Below, one piece after another: positions 37,411-53,915 of a stretch of 64,000 nt of DNA (the first letter of the stretch is position 1; the number at the start of each line of letters is the position of its first letter). The position numbers were made by a program, and so were the translations under genes. The stretch covers positions 930,001 through 994,000 of the forward strand of contig NZ_CP049913.1 of NCBI RefSeq assembly GCF_011306175.1, in the 5' to 3' direction. The notes under the pieces are model-generated. The model had not been told where the DNA came from. It made no database searches and saw nothing but the letters and a program-made list of their open reading frames with translations. The stretch comes from Vibrio sp. HDW18. GTDB taxonomy: Bacteria > Pseudomonadota > Gammaproteobacteria > Enterobacterales > Vibrionaceae.

Positions 37411-37528
37411 GCCTGGCGATGTTCTACTCTCACATGGGGAAACCCCACACTACCATCGACGCTGTTTCGTTTCACTTCTGAGTTCGGAATGGAGTCAGGT
37501 GGGTCCAAAACGCTATGGTCGCCAAGCA
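37411..37528 (-). rRNA. rrf: 5S ribosomal RNA
   Basis: About 118 nt on the minus strand, starting TGCTTGGCGACCATAGCG and ending near GAACATCGCCAGGC, whose ends pair. The internal GGACCCACCTGACTCC and CCGAACTCAGAAGTG segments are universal 5S features. The ends may be off by one or two bases. Confidence 0.95.
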
Positions 37529-37636
37529 AATTCTTTCTCTCTATTTCTAGAGAATAATCTGGAAAGCTGTCTTCGTTCTCTCAACACATTCTTATGCGCT
37601 TAGCTTTGAGTCCACTACAAAACCCCTTGGGTGTTG

Positions 37637-40526
<2,890 letters not shown>

Positions 40527-40746
40527 ACAACCCGAAGGAGTTTCGGGTTGTTGTTTAAACAACCTAAGTTGTCTCGCGTTTATTTACATGAGTGCGAGAC
40601 AGATTTTGCCGGACTCAAATTTTGAACAAGACCTTAGCCTTATTCGATACCAAGCACACTTGAATGTGTTGTTGGTGTTTATCTTTCGATAAACATTGAG
40701 AACTTTACAAACAACAAACGAATTTGTTGTTTTGTCAGCTTTCCAA

Positions 40747-40760
40747 ATTGTTAAAGAGCA
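40747..40760 (-). promoter_or_regulatory. boxA antitermination site in the 16S-23S spacer
   Basis: TGCTCTTTAACAAT on the minus strand, the standard rrn boxA that loads NusB/NusE for antitermination before 23S. Confidence 0.85.
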
Positions 40761-40810
40761 AGATTCATCAAGAACCATTTTTAAACATTCTCAGCGAAAA
40801 CGCTTAAAGA

Positions 40811-40886
<76 letters not shown>

Positions 40887-40948
40887 ACTTAATGCTCAAA
40901 TCTAAACCATATCAATCTGTGTGGACACTCATCACGATAATCATCGTG

Positions 40949-42505
<1,557 letters not shown>

Positions 42506-42751
42506 AAAAGTTTTTTGAAGCTTTCGCTTCGGCTCAATGAATACTGACTTTAAATTACCTTAGTAATTCAAAGCTATTATCGTTCCAACAGAACGATAAT
42601 GAATTGACTGTGCTCTTGTTGGCTTTCACTTTTAAAAAAGTGAAACAAAACAGCTCAAGGCTGCTGACCAACTTGATTTGGTCACTCAGTTCATTGATTA
42701 ATCTTTTTGAGATTATCATCAACGAGTGCCCACACAGATTGATTGGTTTAT

Positions 42752-42765
42752 ATTGTTAAAGAGCG
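42752..42765 (-). promoter_or_regulatory. boxA in the rrn leader
   Basis: CGCTCTTTAACAAT on the minus strand, about 250 nt before 16S, the leader antitermination site. The sequence between it and 16S contains the 16S processing stem. Confidence 0.85.
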
Positions 42766-42799
42766 TTTTGCTTCGGCTTTCTTACCGAAGAGGCTGTGC

Positions 42800-42827
42800 A
42801 TTCTAGCGAGATAATGGTCAGTGTCAA
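42800..42827 (-). promoter_or_regulatory. rrn promoter P2
   Basis: On the minus strand TTGACA and TAGAAT are separated by 16 bp, about 90 bp after P1 and about 35 bp before boxA. Confidence 0.85.
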
Positions 42828-42915
42828 ACACTTTTTTCATCTTTTTGCATCGAAGCGTTTTGCCTAACTGACTGGCCCGAAAGCCTTGCGGCGTCTGCCG
42901 TGTCAGTGAGGTCGC

Positions 42916-42943
42916 ATTATAGAGATCAACTTCACACTGGCAA
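42916..42943 (-). promoter_or_regulatory. rrn promoter P1
   Basis: On the minus strand TTGCCA and TATAAT are separated by 16 bp and followed by a GC-rich discriminator (GCGACCTC), the form that makes rrn P1 sensitive to ppGpp. An A/T-rich stretch (TTTTTTCTCAAAAAACAC region) upstream could act as an UP element. From here to 43130 there is no gene; I see only this upstream A/T-rich region and the 3' flank of cysH. Confidence 0.85.
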
Positions 42944-43130
42944 GTGTTTTTTGAGAAAAAATACAAAAATAACGCTCAAGCGCTTAACTTACGCGCAAAG
43001 GCTTATTTATCCCACTTTACTCATAGATTAAACACAGGTTATCCACAAACATGGGCTTTTCTGAGAGATAAAATGTAGATTTACCTCCCCGCTGTCTTTC
43101 TGAATTGATTAGCGACCTTAATCTGATCTC

Positions 43131-43895
43131 TTATTGTAGGTTTGAATCGTGGCTGTCTTCATGTAAGCCACATTCACGCTTTAAACCAAAGAAGCGAGTT
43201 TGCTCTTCACTCATCCCCGGTTGCCATTTCTGTGTAGTGTGTATATCGCCAACCGAAAGATAGCCTTGTTCCCAAAGTGGATGGTAAGGCAGATCGTTAT
43301 CCTTGAGATAATAGTGCACCTCTTTGTTGCTCCAATCGATCACCGGCAAGAATTTAAACACGCCATTTTGCACCGATAAAATCGGTAAGCTTGCTCGTGA
43401 TTGTGACTGCTCACGGCGTAAACCTGAGAACCACGTGCCGATGTTCAGTTCATCCAACGCTCTACGCATCGGCTCTACTTTATTGATTTGGTTGTAGCGC
43501 TCGATTCCTTCAACACCTTTTTCCCACAGTTTTCCGTAGCGAGCTTCTTGCCAAGCTGCTGATACAGGCGCGGAGTAAACTTTTAGGTTCAGATTGAGGC
43601 GCTCAGTCAGCTCATCAATAAACTGATAGGTTTCGGGGAACAGATAACCGGTATCGGTTAAAACAGCGGGAATGTCACTTTTCACTGAAGTCACTAGATG
43701 AAGCATCACTGCGGCTTGGATACCAAAGCTCGATGACAGTGCATGATTGCCTTGCAGATTTTCTAGAGCCCACACGACTCGCTGTTGCGCAGTGAGGGAT
43801 TCGAGATGCTGATTGATTTGCGTTAGGCGCAGCGTTTGCTGCACCTTATTTAACGTTAGTAACTCTTCTAGTGTTGGAACGGTATGGTTAGGCAT
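43131..43895 (-). CDS. cysH: Phosphoadenylylsulfate (PAPS) reductase
   Basis: A 254-residue cytoplasmic enzyme that reduces PAPS to sulfite with thioredoxin. The PP-loop-like motif [14 protein letters not shown] is near residue 55, and the catalytic cysteine is in [12 protein letters not shown] at the C-terminus. There are no extra CC pairs, so it is the PAPS rather than the APS type. Its start overlaps the cysI stop by 8 bp; it is the last gene of cysJIH. Confidence 0.96.
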   Translation of the reverse strand: MPNHTVPTLEELLTLNKVQQTLRLTQINQHLESLTAQQRVVWALENLQGNHALSSSFGIQAAVMLHLVTSVKSDIPAVLTDTGYLFPETYQFIDELTERLNLNLKVYSAPVSAAWQEARYGKLWEKGVEGIERYNQINKVEPMRRALDELNIGTWFSGLRREQSQSRASLPILSVQNGVFKFLPVIDWSNKEVHYYLKDNDLPYHPLWEQGYLSVGDIHTTQKWQPGMSEEQTRFFGLKRECGLHEDSHDSNLQ

Positions 43896-45620
43896 AGAAA
43901 TCCCTCTTCGAGATGATTACCTCTTCAATAATGCCTGCTCGGATGGTGAAATCACCAAATCCTTCTCCTTCCAGACGCTCGCTAGCCCAGCGTCCCACCA
44001 ACTCATCAATTTCTTGAAGGATTTGCGTGTCGGTAATGTTCTCTTTATACATCTTAGGAATGCGCGTTCCATTTCGATTGCCGCCTAAATGCAGGTTGTA
44101 GCGACCCGGCGCTTTACCGACTAGGCCAATTTCCGCCAACATGGCACGACCACAGCCATTCGAACAGCCCGTGACACGCAAAATGATGTTCTCTTCTTTG
44201 GGTAACGCATGTTTTGCCAAAATCCCTTCCACTTCGGTGACAAAAGAAGGGAGAAAACGCTCGGCTTCCGCCATCGCGAGTGGGCAGGTTGGGAAGGCCA
44301 CACACGCCATTGAGTTGATGCGCTGCTCACTTACCCCATCATCAATCAAGCCATGAGATCGGGCTAGCTGCTCAATGTGCTTTTTCTGATCCGCTGGCAC
44401 ACCAGCCACAATCAGGTTTTGGTTAGCCGTCATCCGGAAATCGCCTTGATGCACCTTAGCAATTTCAGCGACACCCGTTTTCAGTGGCTTACCCGGAAAA
44501 TCCAATAAGCGACCATTTTCAATAAACAGGGTTAAATGATGTTTGCCATCGATGCCTTCAACCCAACCAATCCGATCGCCACGGCTGGTAAACTCATAAG
44601 CCCGGCTTGGCGCAAACGCAATTCCCGCGCGTTTTTCAACTTCGGCTTTAAATACCTCAACCCCAACACGATCTAAGGTGTACTTAGTTTTGGCATTCTT
44701 ACGGTTAGAACGGTTACCCCAATCGCGTTGCGTACTCACCACCGCTGCCGCAACCTCCAAAGTTTTCTCCAGAGGAATAAAACCAAAGTCATCGGCACGA
44801 CGAGGATAGGTTGAAGTATCGCCGTGCGTCATGGCAAGGCCACCACCCACCAACACGTTAAAGCCCACCAACTGACCCTGTTCACCAATCGCCACAAAAT
44901 TCAGGTCATTGGCGTGCACATCCACATCATTGTGTGGTGGTATCACAACAGTGGTTTTAAACTTACGCGGTAGATAATTTGCACCTAAGATCGGCTCCTC
45001 ATCCGGCCCTTCAACTTTTTCGCCATCCAACCAAATTTCGGCATAAGCGCGTGTTTTCGGTAGTAGGTGTTCACTGATCTTTTTTGCCCACTCGTAGGCC
45101 TGCAGATGCAGTTCAGATTCCACGGGGTTAGAGGTACACAACACGTTACGATTGACATCCCCTGCGGTCGCAATCGAATCGATACCAATGCGGTTTAAGG
45201 TTTGATGCATCAGTTTGATATTCGGCTTAAGCACACCGTGAAACTGAAACGTTTGTCGTGTGGTTAAACGAATACTGCCGTACAGAGTATGTTCAGTTGC
45301 AAACTTATCGATCGCGAGCCACTGGTGAGGAGTGATAATCCCCCCGGCATACGCGCACGGAGCATGACATTGTGCAAAGGCTCAAGTTTTTGCTTGCTGC
45401 GCTCAGCACGGATATCACGATCATCTTGCTGATACATGCCATGAAAGCGGATGAGCTGGAAGTTGTCCGCGCTAAAGCCGCCCGTAATGCGATCTTGCAG
45501 ATCTTGCTCGATCGTCCCGCGTAGGAAATGACTTTCTCGTTTTAGACGTTCATTATCCGACCATGGGCCGAGCACTTCGCCAAGCACCTCTTGTACTGAT
45601 GGGTTTTGATTTGCGCTCAT
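43888..45620 (-). pseudogene. cysI: Sulfite reductase hemoprotein beta-subunit, frameshifted
   Basis: CysI reduces sulfite to sulfide with siroheme and a 4Fe-4S cluster. The first ~92 codons ([15 protein letters not shown] ... MLRARMPGG) are in one frame and the rest in another. The break is at a run of six Gs (minus strand; 45340-45345): seven are needed to keep the frame, after which the sequence reads normally ([35 protein letters not shown]) and continues to the end. Everything else is intact, including cluster/siroheme cysteines ([18 protein letters not shown] and [15 protein letters not shown]). As written, translation stops after 118 residues; a restart at 45234 would lack the N-terminal domain. 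It is a single-base indel, so recent mutation, homopolymer variation or a sequencing error are all possible. Confidence 0.9.
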
Positions 45621-47443
45621 TAGTAGACATCCCTTTGATAACGTTTTGCTTTACGCAGTTCACTCACATACTCTTCCGCTTGCTCACGATTCAAGCCACC
45701 TTGTTGCTCAACAATAATGATCAGCGTTTGGTGGACATCTTTCGCCATGCGTGATGCATCACCACACACGTAGAAGTAAGCGCCTTCTTGTAACCATTGC
45801 CATACCAGCTCGGCTTGTTCTAATAAGCGATGCTGCACATACACCTTTTCGTGCTGGTCGCGACTAAAAGCCACATCTAAGCGATTTAACACGCCAGACT
45901 TCAGGTACTTTTGCCACTCGACTTGGTAGAGGAAATCTTGGGTAAAGGTGCGGTCACCAAACAGCAACCAGTTTTTCCCTGCTGCGCCACGGTTTTCGCG
46001 CTCTTGGATGAAGCTACGGAAAGGGGCAATTCCGGTTCCTGGGCCAACCATGATCAGCGGCGCATTATCATCACTCGGCAATTTGAAGTTGGTATTGTGC
46101 TCAACAAAGACTTTAACCGGAGCGCCCTCTTCTAATTGATGAGCCAAGAAGCTGGATGCACCACCCAAGCGTTGCTCTCCCCCATGCTCATACTCAACCA
46201 CCCCAACGGTGAGATGCACTTCTTCACCCACTTCACTTTGGCTAGAGGCAATCGAATAAAGCCGTGGGGTTAAACGACGCAGCAGTGAGAGAAGCTGAGT
46301 AGCAGAAAGTGTGACTTTTTCTTCGCGCAACACATCAATCACTTGTGTGCGAGTCGCGTATTCACGCAGCGCCTCTTTATTTTGAGTTAAAGATTGAAGC
46401 TTTGGACTCTGCGCCAACTCGGCATATTGCGCCACCAACTGCGGATTGGCAGCGGTAATTTCATAATGCTGAGTCAATGCTAAGTGGAGTGACATCGTTT
46501 CGCCGTCCACTTGTACGGGTTCATGGCCAGACAACCCTACGCTATCAAGCAGTGCATGCACCAGTTGGGGGCGGTTCTCATACCACACGCCTAACGCATC
46601 TCCCGGTTGATAAGTGATGCCAGAATCGGCCAAATCAATTTCGATGTGGCGAACATCTTTGCCTGAGTCACGGCCAGTAATTTTTTGGCTGATCAACAAA
46701 CTGGCCGGATAAGGATGTTGTTTGGTGTAATCATGCGTGGTTACTTGGCTCGTGGCAGCACCAGATCGCTCGGCGGGCACAGCAGCGCCTTCTTGCTGCA
46801 AAACAGCAAGAACTTGAGTACACCACTGTGTCGCCACGGCCTGATAATCCACATCCGCATCCAAGCGCGCAACCAAACGTTGTGCACCCAGTTTTGCTAA
46901 AAACTGATCAAAATCTTTACCGGTTTGGCAAAAAAACTGATAACTCGAATCACCCAGTCCTAATACAGCGTATTTAAGATTAGCCAGCTTGGGCGCTTTT
47001 TTCGATTTGAGAAACTCATGCAATGCTAGTGCATTATCCGGCGCTTCGCCTTCCCCATTGGTTGAGGCGACAACAATCACATGGGTTTCCTTGGCTAAGT
47101 CTTTGCCTTTGTAATCGTCCGCGTCAAATAACTCAGCTTGGATACCTGCAGCTTGCGCCTGTTTCAACAGCGCTTGAGCAACGCCTTTTGCGTTCCCCGT
47201 CTGCGAAGCAAAGATGATCGTCAGCTTAGCCGCTACTGCAACCGGAGTCGTCGGCGCAGCAGAAATTGGTCGCGTATCAAGCGGATTGGATTGGCTCAAT
47301 CCCCACAAATAACCGCTTACCCACGCTAATTGCTGAGAGTTCAGTTGGGTCACGCTTTGTTGGAGTTGATTGAGTTGTGAATCATTTAACGGACTCGCGA
47401 GCCCTTTAAGGTATGGAGAGAGATTAGCTACCGACATTGTCAT
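45620..47443 (-). CDS. cysJ: Sulfite reductase flavoprotein alpha-subunit
   Basis: About 607 residues; passes electrons from NADPH to CysI. An N-terminal flavodoxin domain ([20 protein letters not shown] near residue 75; [12 protein letters not shown]) is followed by an FAD-binding domain ([21 protein letters not shown]) and an NADP domain ([18 protein letters not shown]). It ends RYQRDVY, the usual C-terminal Tyr. I prefer the ATG at 47443, 9 nt after AAGGA; GTG codons at 47449/47452 are alternatives. It shares one base with the cysI start. It looks intact, in contrast to cysI. Confidence 0.95.
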   Translation of the reverse strand: MTMSVANLSPYLKGLASPLNDSQLNQLQQSVTQLNSQQLAWVSGYLWGLSQSNPLDTRPISAAPTTPVAVAAKLTIIFASQTGNAKGVAQALLKQAQAAGIQAELFDADDYKGKDLAKETHVIVVASTNGEGEAPDNALALHEFLKSKKAPKLANLKYAVLGLGDSSYQFFCQTGKDFDQFLAKLGAQRLVARLDADVDYQAVATQWCTQVLAVLQQEGAAVPAERSGAATSQVTTHDYTKQHPYPASLLISQKITGRDSGKDVRHIEIDLADSGITYQPGDALGVWYENRPQLVHALLDSVGLSGHEPVQVDGETMSLHLALTQHYEITAANPQLVAQYAELAQSPKLQSLTQNKEALREYATRTQVIDVLREEKVTLSATQLLSLLRRLTPRLYSIASSQSEVGEEVHLTVGVVEYEHGGEQRLGGASSFLAHQLEEGAPVKVFVEHNTNFKLPSDDNAPLIMVGPGTGIAPFRSFIQERENRGAAGKNWLLFGDRTFTQDFLYQVEWQKYLKSGVLNRLDVAFSRDQHEKVYVQHRLLEQAELVWQWLQEGAYFYVCGDASRMAKDVHQTLIIIVEQQGGLNREQAEEYVSELRKAKRYQRDVY

Positions 47444-47579
47444 TGTCACCACTTCCTTGTTGATTATATGACAACAGAGTAATCACTGTTTTTAATAACA
47501 AGAAAGAATCGATATGAATGCTTTATAACTTTTTGGCTTAAAAAATCGCAGTAAGGGTTGAAAATAAAGAAGAGTAAAC

Positions 47580-47609
47580 AGCAAAAATGAGCCGTTGAAA
47601 GGCTCATTT
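47580..47609 (-). terminator. Terminator after the outer-membrane protein gene
   Basis: AAATGAGCC and GGCTCATTT pair over 9 bp with a 7-nt loop; on the minus strand a U-run follows. It separates the 47645-48310 gene from cysJ. The remaining ~140 bp before cysJ should hold the cysJ promoter and CysB sites, which I cannot place. Confidence 0.85.
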
Positions 47610-47644
47610 ACTATAGATTGGCGGGCAAATCATTCTAGTGTTGA

Positions 47645-48310
47645 TTAGAAACTGAATTGCGCACCGAGGAACCAACCATCAACAAACACCAACGATTGTG
47701 ACATATTGGCCGATGATTTGGCTAATTCAGCAAACTCAAGGTCAACCACACGATAGCCGGCTTTGAAGGCTAAATCGCCAGCCGCAATCGGCACTTGGTA
47801 CTGTAATCCAGCCATCACATCAGCGGATTTAAGATCACTATTATTACCAAAATCAAATTGACCAATCACCGCGAGTGGCGTGCGCGGAATCGCGATTTGC
47901 GCATTAGCGTACCAATTAAAGCTTACTTGATCGAAATCGTAACGATGATCATCCTGCGCGCGATAATCGCTGTTGATATATTGGCTGAGCGCAATACCCG
48001 CATCAAACTTCATCTGCTCGCGATTTAACACTCGATAGTAAAATGTGTAATCCAACTTATCGAAAGCAACGAAATCAGCCTCCAAGTTGGTATAACGTAA
48101 ACTGACATTCGGCCAGTAAGGAAAACCATGCTCAAACGCAATCTGCAGACTTGGCGCGTTCGCATCATCACGGCGAATATCATCAATTTTTGTACTGGTT
48201 AGCCACATCTCTGCGCCTACTGAAGTCTTATAGAAGGACTCAGCAGCAAAGGCCGAAATGGGCGCAATCATCAATCCAGTGACAAGCGCTACCGATGCAG
48301 TGTGGTTCAT
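47645..48310 (-). CDS. Outer-membrane beta-barrel protein, TIGR04219-like
   Basis: A 221-residue protein with a signal peptide (NHTASVALVTGLMIAPISAFAA) and alternating beta-strand pattern ending in Phe (GWFLGAQFSF), as in small outer-membrane barrels. It resembles the TIGR04219 family common in Vibrio and relatives (EMWLTSTKIDDIRRD, FEHGFPYWPNVSLRYTNLEADF). The function is unknown. It is a single-gene unit with its own terminator. Confidence 0.75.
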   Translation of the reverse strand: MNHTASVALVTGLMIAPISAFAAESFYKTSVGAEMWLTSTKIDDIRRDDANAPSLQIAFEHGFPYWPNVSLRYTNLEADFVAFDKLDYTFYYRVLNREQMKFDAGIALSQYINSDYRAQDDHRYDFDQVSFNWYANAQIAIPRTPLAVIGQFDFGNNSDLKSADVMAGLQYQVPIAAGDLAFKAGYRVVDLEFAELAKSSANMSQSLVFVDGWFLGAQFSF

Positions 48311-48430
48311 GAGCGATGCTCCGTTATGTTTCAGTTAAAGATAATCAAGCTAAAAGATCGTTAAGGTTGGCGATGGTAACACAAACCAAAGAGCTGCCGA
48401 AAAAACAACATCGTTTGCCATCAATCGGTT

Positions 48431-49414
48431 TTATACGCCCAATTCTTGGTATGGGATTTTCGCCAACGCTTGCTCAACGACCTCTAATCCAGCCCCGGGC
48501 TTATGAGCATTCTCACTGATATGACGTCGCCACTGACGAGCACCCGGCATATTTTGAAACAGCCCTAACATATGACGCGTCATATGGCCAAGATGAGTAC
48601 CTTGGGATAATTGTTGCTCAATATAAGGCATCATTTCATGGATCACTTGTGAGCGTTTTTTGACTGGCGTATCCAGGCCAAAAATCTGCTGATCCACTTC
48701 CGCTAAAATATACGGATTTTGATACGCCTCACGGCCGATCATAACGCCATCTAAATACTGCAGATGCTGCTGTGCTTCCGCTAAGGTTTTTACTCCACCA
48801 TTGACCGCAATCGTCAAATGTGGGAAATCACGTTTGATTTGATACGCTCTCGAATAATCCAATGGTGGAATTTCGCGGTTCTCTTTAGGGCTTAAACCAC
48901 TTAACCACGCTTTGCGCGCGTGAATGGTAAACTGCTCACAGCCACCTTTTTCAGCCACCGTCGCAATAAATTGGGTTAAAAACTCATACGAGTCTTGCTC
49001 ATCAATGCCGATTCGAGTTTTGACGGTGACTGGAATATCCACCACCGCACGCATCGCAGCGACACATTCCGCAACTAAATCCGGATCAGCCATCAAACAG
49101 GCACCAAAGCGACCATTTTGCACTCGATCAGACGGACAACCGACATTAAGGTTAATTTCATCATAACCACGCTGTTGAGCAAGCTTGGCACACTGCGCCA
49201 AATCTTGTGGATTCGAGCCACCAAACTGCAACGCTACCGGATGTTCTTCTTGGTTATACACCAAAAAATCGCCACGGCCATGAATGATCGCCCCCGTCGT
49301 CACCATTTCGGTGTACAGCAAGGTTTGCGCAGAGAGCAAACGATGGAAATAACGGCAGTGGCGGTCGGTCCAATCAAGCATCGGAGCAACTGATAGCCTG
49401 CATGAGTGAGTCAT
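48431..49414 (-). CDS. dusA: tRNA-dihydrouridine synthase A
   Basis: A 327-residue FMN enzyme that reduces uridine to dihydrouridine at positions 20/20a of tRNA. It starts with the Dus signature [21 protein letters not shown]. The catalytic cysteine is in [24 protein letters not shown]-binding segments are VKTRIGID and [11 protein letters not shown]. The length fits DusA rather than DusB or DusC. Confidence 0.95.
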   Translation of the reverse strand: MTHSCRLSVAPMLDWTDRHCRYFHRLLSAQTLLYTEMVTTGAIIHGRGDFLVYNQEEHPVALQFGGSNPQDLAQCAKLAQQRGYDEINLNVGCPSDRVQNGRFGACLMADPDLVAECVAAMRAVVDIPVTVKTRIGIDEQDSYEFLTQFIATVAEKGGCEQFTIHARKAWLSGLSPKENREIPPLDYSRAYQIKRDFPHLTIAVNGGVKTLAEAQQHLQYLDGVMIGREAYQNPYILAEVDQQIFGLDTPVKKRSQVIHEMMPYIEQQLSQGTHLGHMTRHMLGLFQNMPGARQWRRHISENAHKPGAGLEVVEQALAKIPYQELGV

Positions 49415-49738
49415 AGGTGAACGTCCCCATTTCGGTCAGAAATAACCACCGCACGGTGGCAAAAAATCAAAGTCCGGCATTTTAATCGTATCTTAGGCTA
49501 AGTGCCAAGCCTTGTTCAAACAATCAGCCCTGCATCATTCACTGCCAGATCGGCGATAAGCAACACTGTCTTTACCGCCATCAATCTGGGATTACAGTAT
49601 CGTTTTTTATCCAGATAGGGTAATTTACGCCTATTCAACAAGATGAGTTGATTGAGCGCTTTATTTTGTATAACCGCTATTTTTCCGCTCAACATGCTTC
49701 GTCTCGATCGAGTACATAATGACTAACGCATAACAGTA
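49415..49738. other. Divergent intergenic region dusA-zur
   Basis: A 324-bp gap between divergent genes. It holds a short perfect hairpin (CCACCG-CA-CGGTGG, 49446-49459) in the dusA leader followed on the plus strand by six As. No further gene is seen. A Zur autoregulatory site could be present but I cannot identify one with confidence. Confidence 0.5.
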
Positions 49739-50203
49739 ATGGTGATGGTTTTGGAGCACAAGCTAACCAAACAAATTGAAGAAATATGTGCCGCAAGAGG
49801 CGTTCGTTTGACTACACAGCGGAAAACCGTGTTTGAATTGATCTGTGCCAGCAAACGCTCATCCAGCGCCTATGAGCTACTGGAAGATCTCAAGAAAAGT
49901 GAGCCACAAGCTAAACCACCAACGGTATATCGGGCATTGGATTTTTTGCTCGCCCAGGGATTTATTCACCGAGTAGAGTCCACCAATAGCTTTATTTCTT
50001 GCGGTTCATGTAACGCCCATAAGCATTTTTCACATCTATTGATTTGTGACCAGTGTGGTAACGTGATTGAGTCTCGTGATGATACTCTAGTCGCCTTGCT
50101 AGCGAATAATGCAGAGAAACACGGTTTTAAGATAAGCAACCATGTCATCGAATCACATGGCGTTTGTCAAAACTGTCTCTCAAAAGAAAATCAGTCACAG
50201 TAG
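49739..50203 (+). CDS. zur: Zinc uptake regulator Zur (Fur family)
   Basis: A 154-residue repressor that binds zinc and shuts off zinc-import genes. The winged-helix part has VRLTTQRKTVFELICASKRSSSAYELLEDL and PPTVYRALDFLLAQGFIHRV. Metal-site features are CGSCNAHKHFSHLLICDQCGNVIE and the C-terminal CQNC; Zur rather than Fur is supported by CGSCNAHKH and the short length. The ATG at 49739 has no strong ribosome site, so GTG 49742 or ATG 49745 are alternatives. It is followed after 9 bp by cheX. Confidence 0.9.
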   Translation: MVMVLEHKLTKQIEEICAARGVRLTTQRKTVFELICASKRSSSAYELLEDLKKSEPQAKPPTVYRALDFLLAQGFIHRVESTNSFISCGSCNAHKHFSHLLICDQCGNVIESRDDTLVALLANNAEKHGFKISNHVIESHGVCQNCLSKENQSQ

Positions 50204-50212
50204 AAGAAAGTT

Positions 50213-50674
50213 ATGCGCGCTGAATTTGTAAACCCGTTTTTAGCATCTTTAATGAACGTGCTAAAAACAATGGCCTCTCTTGAGTTGAAGCCACAAAAAC
50301 CACGGATCAAGAAAGATGAAATTGCTCGTGGTGATGTCTCGGGCCTGATCGGCATGATCGGTCCAACTACCCGTGGATCGATGTCGATCACCTTTGATGA
50401 AAGCCTGGCACTGGAAATTATGCACAATATGCTCGGTGAACGGCCGAATGGTATCAATGAAGAGGTGACCGATATGGTGGGTGAAATCACCAATATGGTA
50501 ACGGGTGGAGCCAAGCGAATTTTAGCTGAAAGCGGCTTTGAGTTTGATATGGCAACACCGGTGGTGGTTTCAGGCCGAGGCCATACCATCTGCCATCAAT
50601 GCGAGGGTTCAATCATTCTGATGCCCTTTTCTTCACCTTGGGGTAATGCGTTTATTGAGATCTGTTTCGAATAA
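50213..50674 (+). CDS. CheX-like chemotaxis phosphatase
   Basis: A 153-residue protein of the CheC/CheX group, with the tandem motif EEVTDMVGEITNMVTGGAKRIL that carries the Glu and Asn residues used to remove phosphate from CheY-P in this family, and a C-terminal PFSSPWGNAFIEICFE. It lies 9 bp after zur, so the two are probably co-transcribed. No other chemotaxis gene is nearby. Function is inferred from the family; some CheX relatives act on other receiver proteins. Confidence 0.85.
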   Translation: MRAEFVNPFLASLMNVLKTMASLELKPQKPRIKKDEIARGDVSGLIGMIGPTTRGSMSITFDESLALEIMHNMLGERPNGINEEVTDMVGEITNMVTGGAKRILAESGFEFDMATPVVVSGRGHTICHQCEGSIILMPFSSPWGNAFIEICFE

Positions 50675-50769
50675 TTCAAACATGAACGGATGACTCAAAA
50701 TAGCCTATCGAACATAGCAATTACTTAGTACGTAGTACGCACCAGATAACGATCGCGACTTCCAATAAA

Positions 50770-50796
50770 AAGGCCTTAGTCACGAACTAAGGCCTT
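50770..50796. terminator. Bidirectional terminator between cheX and pgi
   Basis: AAGGCCTTAGT and ACTAAGGCCTT pair over 11 bp with a 5-nt loop, between convergent genes, with an A-run on the left that gives Us for the pgi transcript. Confidence 0.92.
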
Positions 50797-50824
50797 AACA
50801 TTAATCAATATTTAATTCGCGATC

Positions 50825-52816
<1,992 letters not shown>

Positions 52817-53902
52817 CTAACTGCCAGCACCAAAATAAGACATTTCTACCCGCGAAGTCAGCTTGGTCACCAACTCATAACCCAGGGTGCCAATATGTGC
52901 CGCCACTTCTTCAACTGGCAGCTCATTGCCCCATAGTATCGCTTCATCGCCAACACAATCGGTAGCATCCGCACCTAAATCAACGGTTAACATATCCATC
53001 GACACTCGCCCAGCAAGCGGTACTCGGCGACCATTAACCACCACCGGCGTACCATTGGGCGCGGTACGTGGATAACCATCACCATAACCAATCGCAATCA
53101 CTCCGATTTTGGTATCATGCTGACAGGTCCAAATCCCACCATAGCCAACTTTTTCACCCGCTTTGACATCACGAACAGCAATCAAATGTGACTTTAAGGT
53201 CATCACTGGCTGATAACCGAGCTCGGCTGCGCTCTTTTCAGCAAAAGGCGACACTCCGTACATGATGATCCCCGGTCTCACCCATTCCAGTTGACTTTGT
53301 GGCCAAGCAAGCAATCCAGCTGAGGCCGCCAGTGATCGCTCGCCACGGAAACCATTGGTAAGCGCTAAAAACAGCTCAATTTGATCGGCCGTGGTCGATT
53401 GATCTAACTCATCCGCACAACCGAAATGGCTCATATAGTGTAAGGGCTTAGCGACGTTCTGGCACTGATGCAAACGAGCGACAAAATCCGCATATTGCTC
53501 AGGACGAACCCCTAAACGATGCATGCCACTATCAATCTTTAGCCACACCATCACCGGTGTTTCGAGCTGAGCTTGCTCCAAGGCTTGTAGCTGCTCTTCG
53601 CAATGCACCACGGTTTGAATATTGTTAGTAACCAATACGGGTAAATCACCAGATGAATAAAAACCCTCCAGTAGCAAGATGGGTTTGACCACGCCACTGG
53701 CGCGCAGTTGTAATGCCTCTTCAATCCGAGCAACCCCAAACGCATCGGCCCCTAAGGCAAATCGCGCAATCTGGCGCAAGCCATGACCATAACCATTGGC
53801 TTTAACCACCGCCATAATTTTACTGGTTGGGGCTTGTTGCTTAACACGCTGTAAATTGTGCAGCAACGCATCAAGATTGATATAGGCCGTGGCCGCCTTC
53901 AT
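52817..53902 (-). CDS. alr: Alanine racemase
   Basis: A 361-residue PLP enzyme that makes D-alanine for peptidoglycan. PLP-Lys is in the AVVKANGYGHG motif near residue 35; other conserved parts are MYGVSPF and GRVSMDMLTVDLG with the second catalytic region. The frame is open to 53944 but the family start is MKAATAYINLDALLHN (ATG 53902), 13 bp after the dnaB stop; an in-frame ATG at 53923 would overlap dnaB by 8 bp. It is probably co-transcribed with dnaB. Confidence 0.93.
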   Translation of the reverse strand: MKAATAYINLDALLHNLQRVKQQAPTSKIMAVVKANGYGHGLRQIARFALGADAFGVARIEEALQLRASGVVKPILLLEGFYSSGDLPVLVTNNIQTVVHCEEQLQALEQAQLETPVMVWLKIDSGMHRLGVRPEQYADFVARLHQCQNVAKPLHYMSHFGCADELDQSTTADQIELFLALTNGFRGERSLAASAGLLAWPQSQLEWVRPGIIMYGVSPFAEKSAAELGYQPVMTLKSHLIAVRDVKAGEKVGYGGIWTCQHDTKIGVIAIGYGDGYPRTAPNGTPVVVNGRRVPLAGRVSMDMLTVDLGADATDCVGDEAILWGNELPVEEVAAHIGTLGYELVTKLTSRVEMSYFGAGS

Positions 53903-53915
53903 GTAGTTCATTGAA

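Noticed and set aside
43888-45234. A separate shorter sulfite reductase gene starting at 45234
   Set aside because: The upstream sequence continues CysI in the same frame as soon as one G is added at 45340-45345, so this is the 3' part of a frameshifted cysI.
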